NCBI GenBank assembly: GCA_900637135.1
Contig: LR134353.1
Span: forward strand, 1,612,001 to 1,676,000
DNA: 64,000 nt
Direction: 5' to 3'
DNA from: Mycolicibacterium flavescens
Lineage (GTDB): Bacteria > Actinomycetota > Actinomycetes > Mycobacteriales > Mycobacteriaceae
How positions within the stretch are numbered: position 1 is the first letter of the stretch; the number at the start of each line of letters is the position of its first letter. Position numbers and translations under genes: made by a program. Below, piece by piece: positions 25,551 to 33,790 of this stretch. The notes beneath the pieces are model-generated. The model worked only from the letters and a program-made list of their open reading frames with translations. It made no database searches and was not told the DNA's origin.

Positions 25551-27006
25551 GCGCTTGGTGACCGCCACGGCGGTCCTGCTGGCCATCGGATTGGTGGCCG
25601 GCGCAGCGTTCCTCGTGCGTCAGGTGTTCTTCGGGCCGAGCACCATCACGGCCTACTTCCCGACCGCGACAGCCATCTATCCGGGTGACGAGGTGCGCGT
25701 ATCCGGTGTGCAGGTGGGCACGATCGAGTCCATCACACCTGAGGGCACCCAGACCAAGATGGTCCTCAAGGTCGACAGCGGTGTGCCGATTCCGGCCGAT
25801 GCCAAAGCGGTCGTCGTCGCGCAGAACCTGATCGCGGCCCGCTATGTCCAGCTCACGCCCGCCTACCGCAACGGCGACGGACCGAAGATGCAAGACGGTG
25901 CGGTGATCCCCATGGACCGTACCGCCGTTCCTGTCGAGTGGGACGAGGTCAAGACGCAATTGATGCGGCTGGCAACGGAACTGGGGCCGGACACCGGGGT
26001 GTCGGACACGTCGGTTTCCCGGTTCATCGACAGCGCCGCGAACGCTATGGGAGGCAACGGCGAGAAGCTCCGGCAGACGCTGGCCCAGTTGTCGGGTGCA
26101 GCGAGAATCTTCGCCGAAGGCAGCGGCAACATCGTCGACATCATCAAGAACCTGCAGGTCTTCGTCGGTGCGCTGCGCGACAGCAAGCAGCAGATCGTGA
26201 TGTTCGAGAACCGGTTGGCCACCCTCAGCAGCGTCCTGAACGACAACAGGTCCGACCTCGACGCGGCGCTGACCGACCTGTCGGTGGCGCTGGGCGAGGT
26301 CCAGCGGTTCGTGGGCGGCATCCGGAATCAGACCTCCGAGCAGTTCCAGCGCCTGGCCAACGTCACCCAAGTTCTGGTCGACAACAAGTTGGCTCTGGAG
26401 AACGTGCTGCACATCACGCCGAATGCGATCGCCAACTTCGCAAATATCTACTATCCCAACGGCGGTTCGGTGACCGGGGCTTTCTCGCTGAACAACTTCT
26501 CGAACCCGGTTCTGTTCATCTGCAGCATGATCGGCGCCGTCGCGAACGTCACCGCCCCCGAGACCGCAAAGCTGTGCGCGCAGTACCTCGGTCCGGCGCT
26601 GCGCCTGCTCAACGTCAACAACGTCCCGTTGCCGATCAACGCCTACCTGCGGCCAGCTATCAGCCCGGAGCGGTTGATCTATACCGACCCGAAGCTCGCC
26701 CCGGGGGGTGCGGGGCCGGGGGATCCGCCCGAACCCTTCCCGGATGTGTCCGCCTACCTCGGCAACGGCGATGTCCCGCCGCCGCCGGGCTGGAACATGC
26801 CCCCGGGTCCGCCCGGGCTGTATACCCCAGACGCGGACGCACCGGCGACTCCGTCGCCGCCGCTGTTCCCCGGCGCGCCGATCCCCGGACCGCCGCGGGT
26901 GCTGAGCAACATCCCTGCGGGCCCGACGACGGTGGAGGGCATGTTGCTGCCGCCCACGCCCGCCGGCCCCCCGGGGCCGCCCTTGCCCGCGGAGGCCCCG
27001 CGATGA
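25534..27006 (+). CDS. mceD: Mce family protein, subunit D
   Basis: A 490-residue Mce protein. ATG 25534 is preceded by an AGGAG and places a membrane helix (TATAVLLAIGLVAGAAFLV) at residues 10-28; longer frames starting inside mceC are not supported. The MCE domain contains YPGDEVRVSGVQVGTIESI near 53, followed by a helical region to about 320 and a Pro/Gly-rich tail (from about 390 to the end), usual for subunit D. Confidence 0.94.
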   Translation: MTAPRKRLVTATAVLLAIGLVAGAAFLVRQVFFGPSTITAYFPTATAIYPGDEVRVSGVQVGTIESITPEGTQTKMVLKVDSGVPIPADAKAVVVAQNLIAARYVQLTPAYRNGDGPKMQDGAVIPMDRTAVPVEWDEVKTQLMRLATELGPDTGVSDTSVSRFIDSAANAMGGNGEKLRQTLAQLSGAARIFAEGSGNIVDIIKNLQVFVGALRDSKQQIVMFENRLATLSSVLNDNRSDLDAALTDLSVALGEVQRFVGGIRNQTSEQFQRLANVTQVLVDNKLALENVLHITPNAIANFANIYYPNGGSVTGAFSLNNFSNPVLFICSMIGAVANVTAPETAKLCAQYLGPALRLLNVNNVPLPINAYLRPAISPERLIYTDPKLAPGGAGPGDPPEPFPDVSAYLGNGDVPPPPGWNMPPGPPGLYTPDADAPATPSPPLFPGAPIPGPPRVLSNIPAGPTTVEGMLLPPTPAGPPGPPLPAEAPR

Positions 27007-28334
27007 TTTGCAGGAGCGATGTGAAGCGATTGACGATCGCCGGGGCGTGCGCGGCGCTGACGCTGACCGGCTGTTCATTCCAGGGCCTGAACTCGCTGCC
27101 GCTGCCCGGCGCGGTGGGCCGCGGACCCGACTCGGTGACCTACCAAGTCGAGGTCGCGAATGTGGCGACGCTGGAATCCAATTCACCGGTTCTCATCAAC
27201 GACGTTGTCGTCGGCAGCGTCGGCGAGATGACGGTGGAAGACTGGCACGCCAATGTGCAAATCTCGGTCAAACCCGATGTGGAGGTGCCCGCCAACGCCG
27301 TGGCAACGGTCGGGCAGACCAGCCTGCTCGGCTCGATGCACCTGGCGCTCAATCCGCCACTGGGCGAAGAGCCGAGGGGTCGGCTGCAACCGGGCGCGAC
27401 GATCCCGTTGGGTGACTCGTCGACGTATCCGTCCACCGAGCGGACGCTGTCCGCGTTGTCCACCGTCGCGAACGGGGGCGGGCTCGGGCAGATCGGTGAC
27501 ATCATCTCCAACTTCAACGTCGCGTTGAACGGGCGGGAACCTCAGATTCGCGAATTGCTCACTCGGCTCGACAATTTCGTCGGGGTGCTCGATCGCCAGC
27601 GCGACAACATCATCGCCTCGATTCAGCAGTTGAACCGGGTCGCGGGTACGTTCGCCTCGCAGCGCGACGTGCTCGACCGGGCGCTCAAGGAGATCCCACC
27701 GGCGCTCGATGTGCTGATCCGCGAGCGGCCGCGGCTGACCACCGCGTTGCAGAAGCTGGGAAAATTCAGCGACACCGCCGATCAGTTGGTCGACGACGCC
27801 GGTGACGACCTGGTGAAGGACATCGAGAATCTGGGTCCGGTGTTCGGTGCACTCGCCGACATCGGGCCGGATCTGAACCTTGCGCTGTTGTGGGCCACCG
27901 CGTTTCCATACGGGCCGACATTCGCCGATCGCATCACCCGGGGCGACTACATCAACCTGTTCGCCAGCTTCGACCTCACCTATCCGCGTCTGAAGAAGAC
28001 GCTGCTGCTCGGTACGCGGTGGGGCGACGAGAATGCCAAACTCATTCCGGCGCCCGGCGACCCGTACTACATGAATTACTCCTACAGTCCGATGGCGCTC
28101 GGCGTCGCGCCGCCGCCGCAGGGGCTGCCGCCGGCACCCGGGGCGCCGCCCGGTCCGGCATTGCCACCGGTAAGCGGGCCGCTGCTGCCGGTCGCGCCCC
28201 CGCCGCCGGCGGCGCCATGGCTCCCTCAGACCCAGGCGATCACGTCGTCGCAGATATTCGCGGGACCCTACGGGCCGTCGGCGCCACCGGCACCTGTTCC
28301 GCCGGCTGAACCGATACCGGGAGGCGGTGGCTGA
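27003..28334 (+). CDS. mceE: Mce family lipoprotein, subunit E (LprK-like)
   Basis: A 443-residue Mce lipoprotein. The lipobox L-T-L-T-G-C is at residue 24 with the ATG at 27003 (ATGA overlap with mceD) or residue 18 if translation starts at GTG 27021, which follows AGGAG and gives a more classical lipoprotein signal. The MCE domain (SPVLINDVVVGSVGEMTV) is near residue 60, a helical region follows, and the tail is Pro-rich. Lipid anchoring of subunit E is standard in mce operons. Confidence 0.93.
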   Translation: MICRSDVKRLTIAGACAALTLTGCSFQGLNSLPLPGAVGRGPDSVTYQVEVANVATLESNSPVLINDVVVGSVGEMTVEDWHANVQISVKPDVEVPANAVATVGQTSLLGSMHLALNPPLGEEPRGRLQPGATIPLGDSSTYPSTERTLSALSTVANGGGLGQIGDIISNFNVALNGREPQIRELLTRLDNFVGVLDRQRDNIIASIQQLNRVAGTFASQRDVLDRALKEIPPALDVLIRERPRLTTALQKLGKFSDTADQLVDDAGDDLVKDIENLGPVFGALADIGPDLNLALLWATAFPYGPTFADRITRGDYINLFASFDLTYPRLKKTLLLGTRWGDENAKLIPAPGDPYYMNYSYSPMALGVAPPPQGLPPAPGAPPGPALPPVSGPLLPVAPPPPAAPWLPQTQAITSSQIFAGPYGPSAPPAPVPPAEPIPGGGG

Positions 28335-30028
28335 TGCTGACTCGCTTTGTCCGAAATCAGTTGATCATCTTCACGATTGCGTCGATCCTCGGTGTCACCG
28401 TGATGATCTTCACCTACATGCAACTGCCCACACTGCTCGGTATCGGCCGCCTGAAGGTCACGCTGGAGCTACCCGCCGCGGGCGGTCTCTATCGCTTCAG
28501 CAACGTGACCTACCGCGGGGTGCAGATCGGCGAGGTGACGTCGGTGACGTTGACGGAGAACGGTGCTGAGGCACACTTGTCACTCGACACCTCACCGAAG
28601 ATCCCAGCAGACCTGCAGGCCGAGGTGCGCAGCGTTTCCGCTGTCGGTGAGCAGTACGTGGATTTGCGTCCCCGCACCGATTCGGGTCCGTATCTCGAGA
28701 GCGGACAACGCATTCCGGCCTCGCGGGCCACGCTTCCGCAGGAGGTGGGTCCGATGCTGGACCGGCTGAGCGCGCTGGTGGACAGCATCCCCGGCGACCG
28801 GATCGCCGACCTGCTCGACGAATCGTTCAAGGCGTTCAACGGAGCCGGTCCGGACTTCCAGTCCCTGCTCGACTCGGCCTCCAAGGTGACCGATGAGGCC
28901 AGCGCCGTCTCCGACCAGACCCGCGGCTTGATCGACGACAGCAGGCCGCTGCTGGAATCGCAGGCCGAGACCACCGAGCAGATCCGTACCTGGGCGCGGA
29001 GCCTGGCAGGCGTCACCGGCCAGCTTGAACAAAACGATCCGGAGATCCGGACGATATTGCAGCAGGGGCCCGGTTTCGCGCAGGAAGTGTCCCAGCTGCT
29101 CAACGACGTCAAGCCCACGCTACCGATCCTGCTGGCCAACCTCACCACCGTCACGCAGGTCCTGCTCACCTACAACCCGGCCCTCGAGCAGCTGCTGGTC
29201 ATCTTCCCGGGCATCATCGCCGCCCAGCAATCGTTCGGCCTCCCGGGTAACAACCCCACCGGGTGGCCCACCGGCGATTTCGCGCTCACCATCAGCGACC
29301 CGCCGGCGTGCACCGTGGGATTCCTTCCGTCGACGCAGTGGCGCTCCCCGGAGGACCAGACCACGATCGACACGCCTGACGGGCTGTACTGCAAATTGCC
29401 GCAGGACTCACCGATCAGCGTACGTGGAGCCCGCAACTACCCCTGTATCGAACATCCGGGCAAACGGGCGCCGACGGTCGAGCTCTGCAACGACCCAAGG
29501 GGTTACGTTCCGCTCGCCATGCGCCAGCACACGCTGGGGCCGGAACCGTTCGACCCGAACCTCATCTCTCAGGGAATATCGCCCGACGACAGGGTCGACT
29601 TCCAAGACCGGATCTACGCGCCGGTGCAAGGTACGCCGCTGCCGCCGGGCGCCGTTCCCGCGGGAGCGCCACCCGGCCCATCGGCATCCGACTCGCCACC
29701 GTTCCCCGCACCGGAGGTGTTGTCACCGCAGCCGACGCCGACGGCTGTGCCGCCGCCACCATTCGCGCCCCCGCCACCGCCGGGACCCATCGCACCCCCG
29801 CCGCCGCCGGGCAACTCGCTCAACGGGGCGCCGCTTCCGCCGGCGCCGGGAGCCGTTCCCGCAGCGCCGGCCGCTCACGTCGCCGAGGCCTCAACGGGCG
29901 GTCCATCGGTGGCCGTGGCGACATACGACCCCAGGACGGGGAAGTATCTGAGTCCGGACGGCTTCCTGCAGCAGGAGACACTGCCCGGCAAGAACTCTAA
30001 GTCGTGGAAGGACCTCTTGCCGTCCTGA
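28334..30028 (+). CDS. mceF: Mce family protein, subunit F
   Basis: A 564-residue Mce protein with a TGATG junction to mceE. Membrane helix at 10-27 (IIFTIASILGVTVMIFTYM), MCE domain near 38-115 (LPAAGGLYRFSNVTYRGVQI), a helical domain to about 290, a cysteine-bearing globular region (CTVGFL, LYCKLP, YPCIEHP, ELCNDP) and a very Pro/Ala-rich tail (430-525) ending GKYLSPDGFLQQE. It is the last gene of the operon; a hairpin overlaps its stop codon. Confidence 0.94.
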   Translation: MLTRFVRNQLIIFTIASILGVTVMIFTYMQLPTLLGIGRLKVTLELPAAGGLYRFSNVTYRGVQIGEVTSVTLTENGAEAHLSLDTSPKIPADLQAEVRSVSAVGEQYVDLRPRTDSGPYLESGQRIPASRATLPQEVGPMLDRLSALVDSIPGDRIADLLDESFKAFNGAGPDFQSLLDSASKVTDEASAVSDQTRGLIDDSRPLLESQAETTEQIRTWARSLAGVTGQLEQNDPEIRTILQQGPGFAQEVSQLLNDVKPTLPILLANLTTVTQVLLTYNPALEQLLVIFPGIIAAQQSFGLPGNNPTGWPTGDFALTISDPPACTVGFLPSTQWRSPEDQTTIDTPDGLYCKLPQDSPISVRGARNYPCIEHPGKRAPTVELCNDPRGYVPLAMRQHTLGPEPFDPNLISQGISPDDRVDFQDRIYAPVQGTPLPPGAVPAGAPPGPSASDSPPFPAPEVLSPQPTPTAVPPPPFAPPPPPGPIAPPPPPGNSLNGAPLPPAPGAVPAAPAAHVAEASTGGPSVAVATYDPRTGKYLSPDGFLQQETLPGKNSKSWKDLLPS

Positions 30029-30050
30029 CCGTGCTCTGGGCGGTCAGGAC
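30022..30050. terminator. Hairpin between mceF and a convergent gene
   Basis: Perfect 10-bp inverted repeat (GTCCTGACCG and CGGTCAGGAC, 9-nt loop) that includes the mceF stop codon and the last codons of the convergent secreted-protein gene. It can act in both directions. No U tract follows, as is common in mycobacteria. Confidence 0.7.
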
Positions 30051-30583
30051 AGCTTCTGCATCTTCACCGGCATCTCGACGGAGGTGGTCTGGTTCCTGCC
30101 ACAAGCACCGCTCGCGGTCTTGGTCATGTCGCGGCCGGCCAAAAAGGTGAGATTCTTCGTGAGGCGTTCGTTCCGAGAAGGATCCATTCCCCACAACATG
30201 AACTTCTGGTGTCCGGGGGCGAATGTCCCATTGGGGCAGGGCATCCAATTCGGAATGTCGCGATCGACGTACCAGAAGTCGTCGAGCCGGATGGGGGCGG
30301 TCCAGCCGCGGTCGCTACTCACCGTTCCGGTGCATTCGATCGGGCTCACGCAATCTGTGCTGACAGTCCAGGTTTGGACGACGGTCACATCGTCGCGGAA
30401 GACGTCAGCGCCACCTGCGCCATGGGGGCCGATACTCTTTTTCGCCCATTCACCGTCCGACATCACCAGGAAGGTGCCGTTCAGCGCGACGCCGAAATCA
30501 TCGGCGTACGCCGGCGTTGCGGTTCCCATGCTCGCCACGAAGGCGATCGCCGCGACGCCCGCGGCCAAATCAGCACTGCGCAT
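30044..30583 (-). CDS. Secreted four-cysteine protein
   Basis: A 179-residue exported protein. Signal peptide residues 1-27 (AGVAAIAFVASMGTATPAYA, cleavage before DDFG). The mature protein has four cysteines (STDC, IEC, PCPNG, ACGRN) and ends VKMQKLS, paralleling the protein at 11458-11898 in cysteine order and in the C-P-x-G motif. It is convergent with mceF. It may be a periplasmic or outer-envelope accessory of the import system, but nothing direct shows this. Confidence 0.8.
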   Translation of the reverse strand: MRSADLAAGVAAIAFVASMGTATPAYADDFGVALNGTFLVMSDGEWAKKSIGPHGAGGADVFRDDVTVVQTWTVSTDCVSPIECTGTVSSDRGWTAPIRLDDFWYVDRDIPNWMPCPNGTFAPGHQKFMLWGMDPSRNERLTKNLTFLAGRDMTKTASGACGRNQTTSVEMPVKMQKLS

Positions 30584-30608
30584 GCGGAAAGCCTATCGCG
30601 CATAGTAG

Positions 30609-30630
30609 TTCTCCTGTTCAATAGGGAGAA
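30609..30630. promoter_or_regulatory. Inverted repeat TTCTCC-N10-GGAGAA
   Basis: A perfect 6-bp inverted repeat in the 78-bp gap between two divergent secreted-protein genes. It contains the same TTCTC and GAGAA half-sites as the island operator but in outward arrangement with a longer spacer, so it may be a weak site or only a hairpin. Confidence 0.3.
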
Positions 30631-30661
30631 TTTCGTTTCGTCGTTATGTGAGAATGTCTGA

Positions 30662-31069
30662 ATGCGGTCCCCCGTCGCAGTGTTCGCTGCCCTGCTGTCC
30701 TTCGCGGCGCTCACCGCAGCCCCGCCAGTCGCCGCTCAGCCGCCGTTGCCGCCACTACCCCCGCCGGGTGCCGAGTGCGACAACCCCACGTGCACGCCGG
30801 GCATCAGGCCGGGTGTCATCCTCGGGTCATACTGCAACAACACGACCTACTATGCCTTCGGCGTCACATCATGGGGCCGATTGGTGTTCTGCGGATCGCC
30901 GCGGCGGTACGAGCCACGCTGGTTCCGTTCACCCGAAATGCACGGCGTGAAAAACGAATTCGACCTGTGTCCGCTGTACGTGGGCGAGGTGGCCCAAGCG
31001 CCAGATGGGCTGTTCCTCACCTGCGTAGCCAAGGACGGCCGCTCGTATTGGGAGCGCGGCGACCTGTAG
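30662..31069 (+). CDS. Small secreted cysteine-rich protein
   Basis: A 135-residue protein with a signal peptide (VAVFAALLSFAALTAAPPVA, cleavage near VAA|QPP), a short Pro-rich stretch (PPLPPLPPPG) and six cysteines in the mature part (ECDNPTC, SYCNN, VFCGS, DLCPLY, LTCVAK). It is not related to the four-cysteine proteins beside it. Small secreted proteins of this kind are frequent in mycobacteria; function unknown. Confidence 0.72.
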   Translation: MRSPVAVFAALLSFAALTAAPPVAAQPPLPPLPPPGAECDNPTCTPGIRPGVILGSYCNNTTYYAFGVTSWGRLVFCGSPRRYEPRWFRSPEMHGVKNEFDLCPLYVGEVAQAPDGLFLTCVAKDGRSYWERGDL

Positions 31070-31100
31070 CGGCCGTTGCCCCGTCGAGACCGCGCGCAGA

Positions 31101-31144
31101 TCGCCGAAACTGCGGTTTGTGTGGTCTCTCCGCAGTTTCGGCGA
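31101..31144. terminator. Bidirectional hairpin terminator
   Basis: Perfect 15-bp inverted repeat (TCGCCGAAACTGCGG and its complement) with a 14-nt loop, in the gap between the convergent secreted-protein and P450 genes. Its location and strength suit a bidirectional terminator. Confidence 0.8.
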
Positions 31145-31156
31145 CCGTGGTGACGC

Positions 31157-32452
31157 TCAGCCGAGCGGCTTGAACTCGATGTTGATCTCGGTGAGCCCGC
31201 GCAGGATGAACGTCGGCTCGTAGACGTAGCGGCGAGCGTCGATCGGCCCGTGCTTCTCCTCGCTGACTGTGATGTCGCCCAGCCGGTCCAGCAGCCGTTC
31301 GATCGAAACACGGCCCTCCACACGAGCAAGCGGTGCGCCCGGACAGGAATGGATACCGCGGCTGAATGCGATGTGCTCGCGCACGTTCTTGCGGTCCAAC
31401 TGGAATTCGTGCGGGTCATCGAAGCGGTTCGGGTCGCGATTGGCCGCACCCGGGCTGACCATCACCGTGGTACCTGCGGGCACCGGGGTATCGCCGAGAA
31501 TCGTTGTCTTACGAGCCATCCGAAACACGCTCTTGACCGGGCTGTCCATCCGCAGGCACTCCTCGATGAACACCGGGATCAGGCTGCGGTCGTCGCGCAA
31601 CTGCTGTTGGATGTCGGGACGGTCGCTGAGCACCCGCATCGCGGCGCCGAGCAGTTTCGCGGTGGTCTCCTGACCGGCGGCGAACAGGAAGGTTGCCGTG
31701 CGCACCACGTCGACCACTTCGGGCGTGGAGCCGTCCGGGTACTTCGCGACGGCGATCGAGGTCAGCACATCGTCGCGTGGGTTCTCACGACGTTCCTCGA
31801 TGTACCGCGCGAACTTCTCATCAGCCCACTCAAGAGGATTGGTGGCGATCACCTCGTGGTCGAGACCGCCGATGTTCGTACCAGGACGCTCGGCGCCGAA
31901 CGCCTCGCGAAAGTCCTCGTGGTCCTCTTCGGGGACACCGAGCAGGTCGGCAACGACCAACAGCGAGAACGGCTTTGCGTACGCGGCGAGGAATTCACAC
32001 TTGCCGTCGGCGATGAACTCGTCGATGTGACGATCGGCCAGCCGCCACATGAAGTCCTCGTTCTCCTTGAGGCGCTTGGGGGTCAGCAGGCGGGCCAGGA
32101 TCGAACGCGCATCCGTGTGCTGCGGCGGGTCCATCGTGACCATGTGCTCGAACAACGGGATCTCGGTGCGGTGCTTCTCGAGTTGTTCGCAGATGTCGTC
32201 GCCCTCGGGCGTGAACGGTATCGGCGTGAACGGACCCATGACCGCGACACAGGACGAGTAGTTCTCGCTGTCCTTGTAGACGCTGTTGGCCGCCTCCCAC
32301 CCGGTGACGGCGAGCACGCCGTTGTTGATCGGACAACAGACGGGATCCTTGGAGCGAATGTGGTCGTAGTACGGGTGCGGGTCGGGGATGAGGGAGGGAT
32401 CGGTGAAGTAGTCAACCGAATCGAAATCAGTGGTCCCGGAATCAGTGGTCAT
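31157..32452 (-). CDS. Cytochrome P450
   Basis: A 431-residue P450 with the I-helix motif FAAGQETTAKLL near residue 249, K-helix E-E-C-L-R near 285 and heme loop FSRGIHSCPGAPLAR near 363. It is not closely similar to the P450 at 11963-13351 (different heme loop and N-terminus) and has no ferredoxin beside it. It is divergent from the TetR gene, with a strong palindrome in between, so the two are probably co-regulated by that TetR. Likely a hydroxylase for the pathway substrate. Confidence 0.93.
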   Translation of the reverse strand: MTTDSGTTDFDSVDYFTDPSLIPDPHPYYDHIRSKDPVCCPINNGVLAVTGWEAANSVYKDSENYSSCVAVMGPFTPIPFTPEGDDICEQLEKHRTEIPLFEHMVTMDPPQHTDARSILARLLTPKRLKENEDFMWRLADRHIDEFIADGKCEFLAAYAKPFSLLVVADLLGVPEEDHEDFREAFGAERPGTNIGGLDHEVIATNPLEWADEKFARYIEERRENPRDDVLTSIAVAKYPDGSTPEVVDVVRTATFLFAAGQETTAKLLGAAMRVLSDRPDIQQQLRDDRSLIPVFIEECLRMDSPVKSVFRMARKTTILGDTPVPAGTTVMVSPGAANRDPNRFDDPHEFQLDRKNVREHIAFSRGIHSCPGAPLARVEGRVSIERLLDRLGDITVSEEKHGPIDARRYVYEPTFILRGLTEINIEFKPLG

Positions 32453-32529
32453 ATGTGTGAGCCCTCCAGGGGGTCGACGCTGGCCCGCGTGATGGTGAGC
32501 GGACGCGGCCGCTCATGAATTGGCTGAAT

Positions 32530-32551
32530 ATGCTGAGCACTTGCTTAGCAT
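32530..32551. promoter_or_regulatory. Putative TetR operator
   Basis: A 22-bp near-perfect palindrome with half-sites TGCTGAGCAC and TTGCTTAGCA flanked by A and T. It lies in the divergent P450-tetR promoter region, 78 bp from the P450 start and 83 bp from the tetR start, the usual place for an auto-regulated TetR operator. Its sequence is unrelated to the GAGAA-N5-TTCTC sites. Confidence 0.6.
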
Positions 32552-32633
32552 GGGGTTAAGGTCGTGGTCAAGATCGGACGGCGGGGCGCCACTACGATCG
32601 GCGTGTCGGAAGGGCGGGAAGAGAAGTGATCGG

Positions 32634-33242
32634 ATGACTGGCGTTTCTGGGCCGACGCGACGGATTGGGGCGCCGGACGCGAAAAATCGTGGCGTGCTGC
32701 TGGATGCTGCCGAGCAACTGCTGCTCGAGGAGGGCTACGCGGCGGTCACATCGCGACGCGTCGCCGATAAGGCGGGTCTGAAACCCCAGCTGGTGCATTA
32801 CTACTTCCGGACCATGGAAGACCTGTTCCTGGCCGTCTTCCGGCGCATGGCCGAGGCGGGTCTGAAGGCGCTCACCGAAGCCCTCGCCTCGCCCCAGCCA
32901 CTGTGGGCGCTGTGGCGGTTCAGCACGCAGCCGGAGGCCACCCGCCTCACGATGGAGTTCATGGGCCTGGCCAATCACCGCAAGGCGCTACGGGCCGAGA
33001 TCATCTACTACGCCGAACGCTTCCGTGAGGAGCAGAACAGGGCCATCGCGGCCGTACTCGAGAGCTACGGCGCGCAGGCGCAAGAAGTTCCGCCGGTGGT
33101 GTGGACGGTATTCGCAACGAGCGTGTCCCAGGCCCTGGTGGTTGAGCGGGCGCTCGGCATGACCACCGGGCATGCGGAGACATTCGCGTTCTGCGAGAAC
33201 TGGATTCGCCGGCTGGAAGGCGAACCGCTCACGACGGGATAG
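32634..33242 (+). CDS. TetR family transcriptional regulator
   Basis: A 202-residue TetR regulator. The DNA-binding helix-turn-helix is at about residues 22-65 (LLDAAEQLLLEEGYAAVTSR, VADKAGLKPQLVHYYFRTME). The remaining all-helical domain would bind a ligand, probably an acyl-CoA or pathway compound. ATG 32634 gives the normal length; the frame is open further upstream but lacks a better start. The divergent P450 and the palindrome between suggest control of itself and the P450. It may or may not be the regulator of the wider island. Confidence 0.9.
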   Translation: MTGVSGPTRRIGAPDAKNRGVLLDAAEQLLLEEGYAAVTSRRVADKAGLKPQLVHYYFRTMEDLFLAVFRRMAEAGLKALTEALASPQPLWALWRFSTQPEATRLTMEFMGLANHRKALRAEIIYYAERFREEQNRAIAAVLESYGAQAQEVPPVVWTVFATSVSQALVVERALGMTTGHAETFAFCENWIRRLEGEPLTTG

Positions 33243-33255
33243 AACGAGGCGCGGC

Positions 33256-33290
33256 GCGCTCACCAGCTCCAGCGGGCGCTCACCAGCTCC
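33256..33290. repeat. Short tandem duplication at a gene 3' end
   Basis: The 15-mer GCGCTCACCAGCTCC occurs at 33256-33270 and 33276-33290, a 20-bp period. The second copy includes the stop codon and last residues (SW) of the leftward secreted-protein gene, so the gene end was duplicated locally. Confidence 0.7.
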
Positions 33291-33738
33291 GAATGGAGCA
33301 GAGCGCGCCCTTCGGGCCTTGATGCGTCTTCACTACCACCCCGTCGACCGCGAGGACGCAGTGAATATTGGGTTTCGCCTCGCCAGGTCCGCTGGTCGCC
33401 GTGACCATCGCCCAGTCATCGGGGTTGGCCAGCTGTACGTCCAGGTTCCACTGCTGGTCCGGGCCGATCTGCGCCTCGACCTTCGGGCTGAACTGGTACG
33501 GGTTGTGGCTGTAGGCGGCCCAGTTCGGCGGATCGACGTCGCGGTAATAGATGTCGACGTAGAACGGTTGCTCGGAGAACACCGAGTACTTGACGTTGTG
33601 CAGCACCGGCGGTGGGGGATCCTGCGCCACCGCGGGCGCACTGACCGTCAGCACACCACCGGCAGTCACCACGGTTGCCGCGAGGAAAGCCGGCAAAGTG
33701 GTTCGGGCCGGGCGACGGACGCTGCGCGCGAAGATCAT
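33280..33738 (-). CDS. Secreted protein with MmpS-like features
   Basis: A 152-residue protein with a signal peptide (AFLAATVVTAGGVLTVSAPA, cleavage near AVA|QDP). The mature domain (VKYSVFSEQPFYVDIYYRDV, then HCVLAVDGVVVKTHQGPKGA, CSIRSW) has the strand pattern and two-cysteine spacing reminiscent of the MmpS / small secreted beta-sandwich proteins of mycobacteria; this likeness is tentative. No MmpL partner is nearby. It is convergent with the TetR gene. Confidence 0.72.
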   Translation of the reverse strand: MIFARSVRRPARTTLPAFLAATVVTAGGVLTVSAPAVAQDPPPPVLHNVKYSVFSEQPFYVDIYYRDVDPPNWAAYSHNPYQFSPKVEAQIGPDQQWNLDVQLANPDDWAMVTATSGPGEAKPNIHCVLAVDGVVVKTHQGPKGALCSIRSW

Positions 33739-33790
33739 TTCCGGATCTTAAAACGATGTTCGCGGGCCAGGTCGCGAATCGCGAACCGCA

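Noticed and set aside
33256..33290. Start of a CRISPR array or larger tandem repeat
   Set aside because: Only two copies of a 15-mer with 20-bp period; no further units follow.
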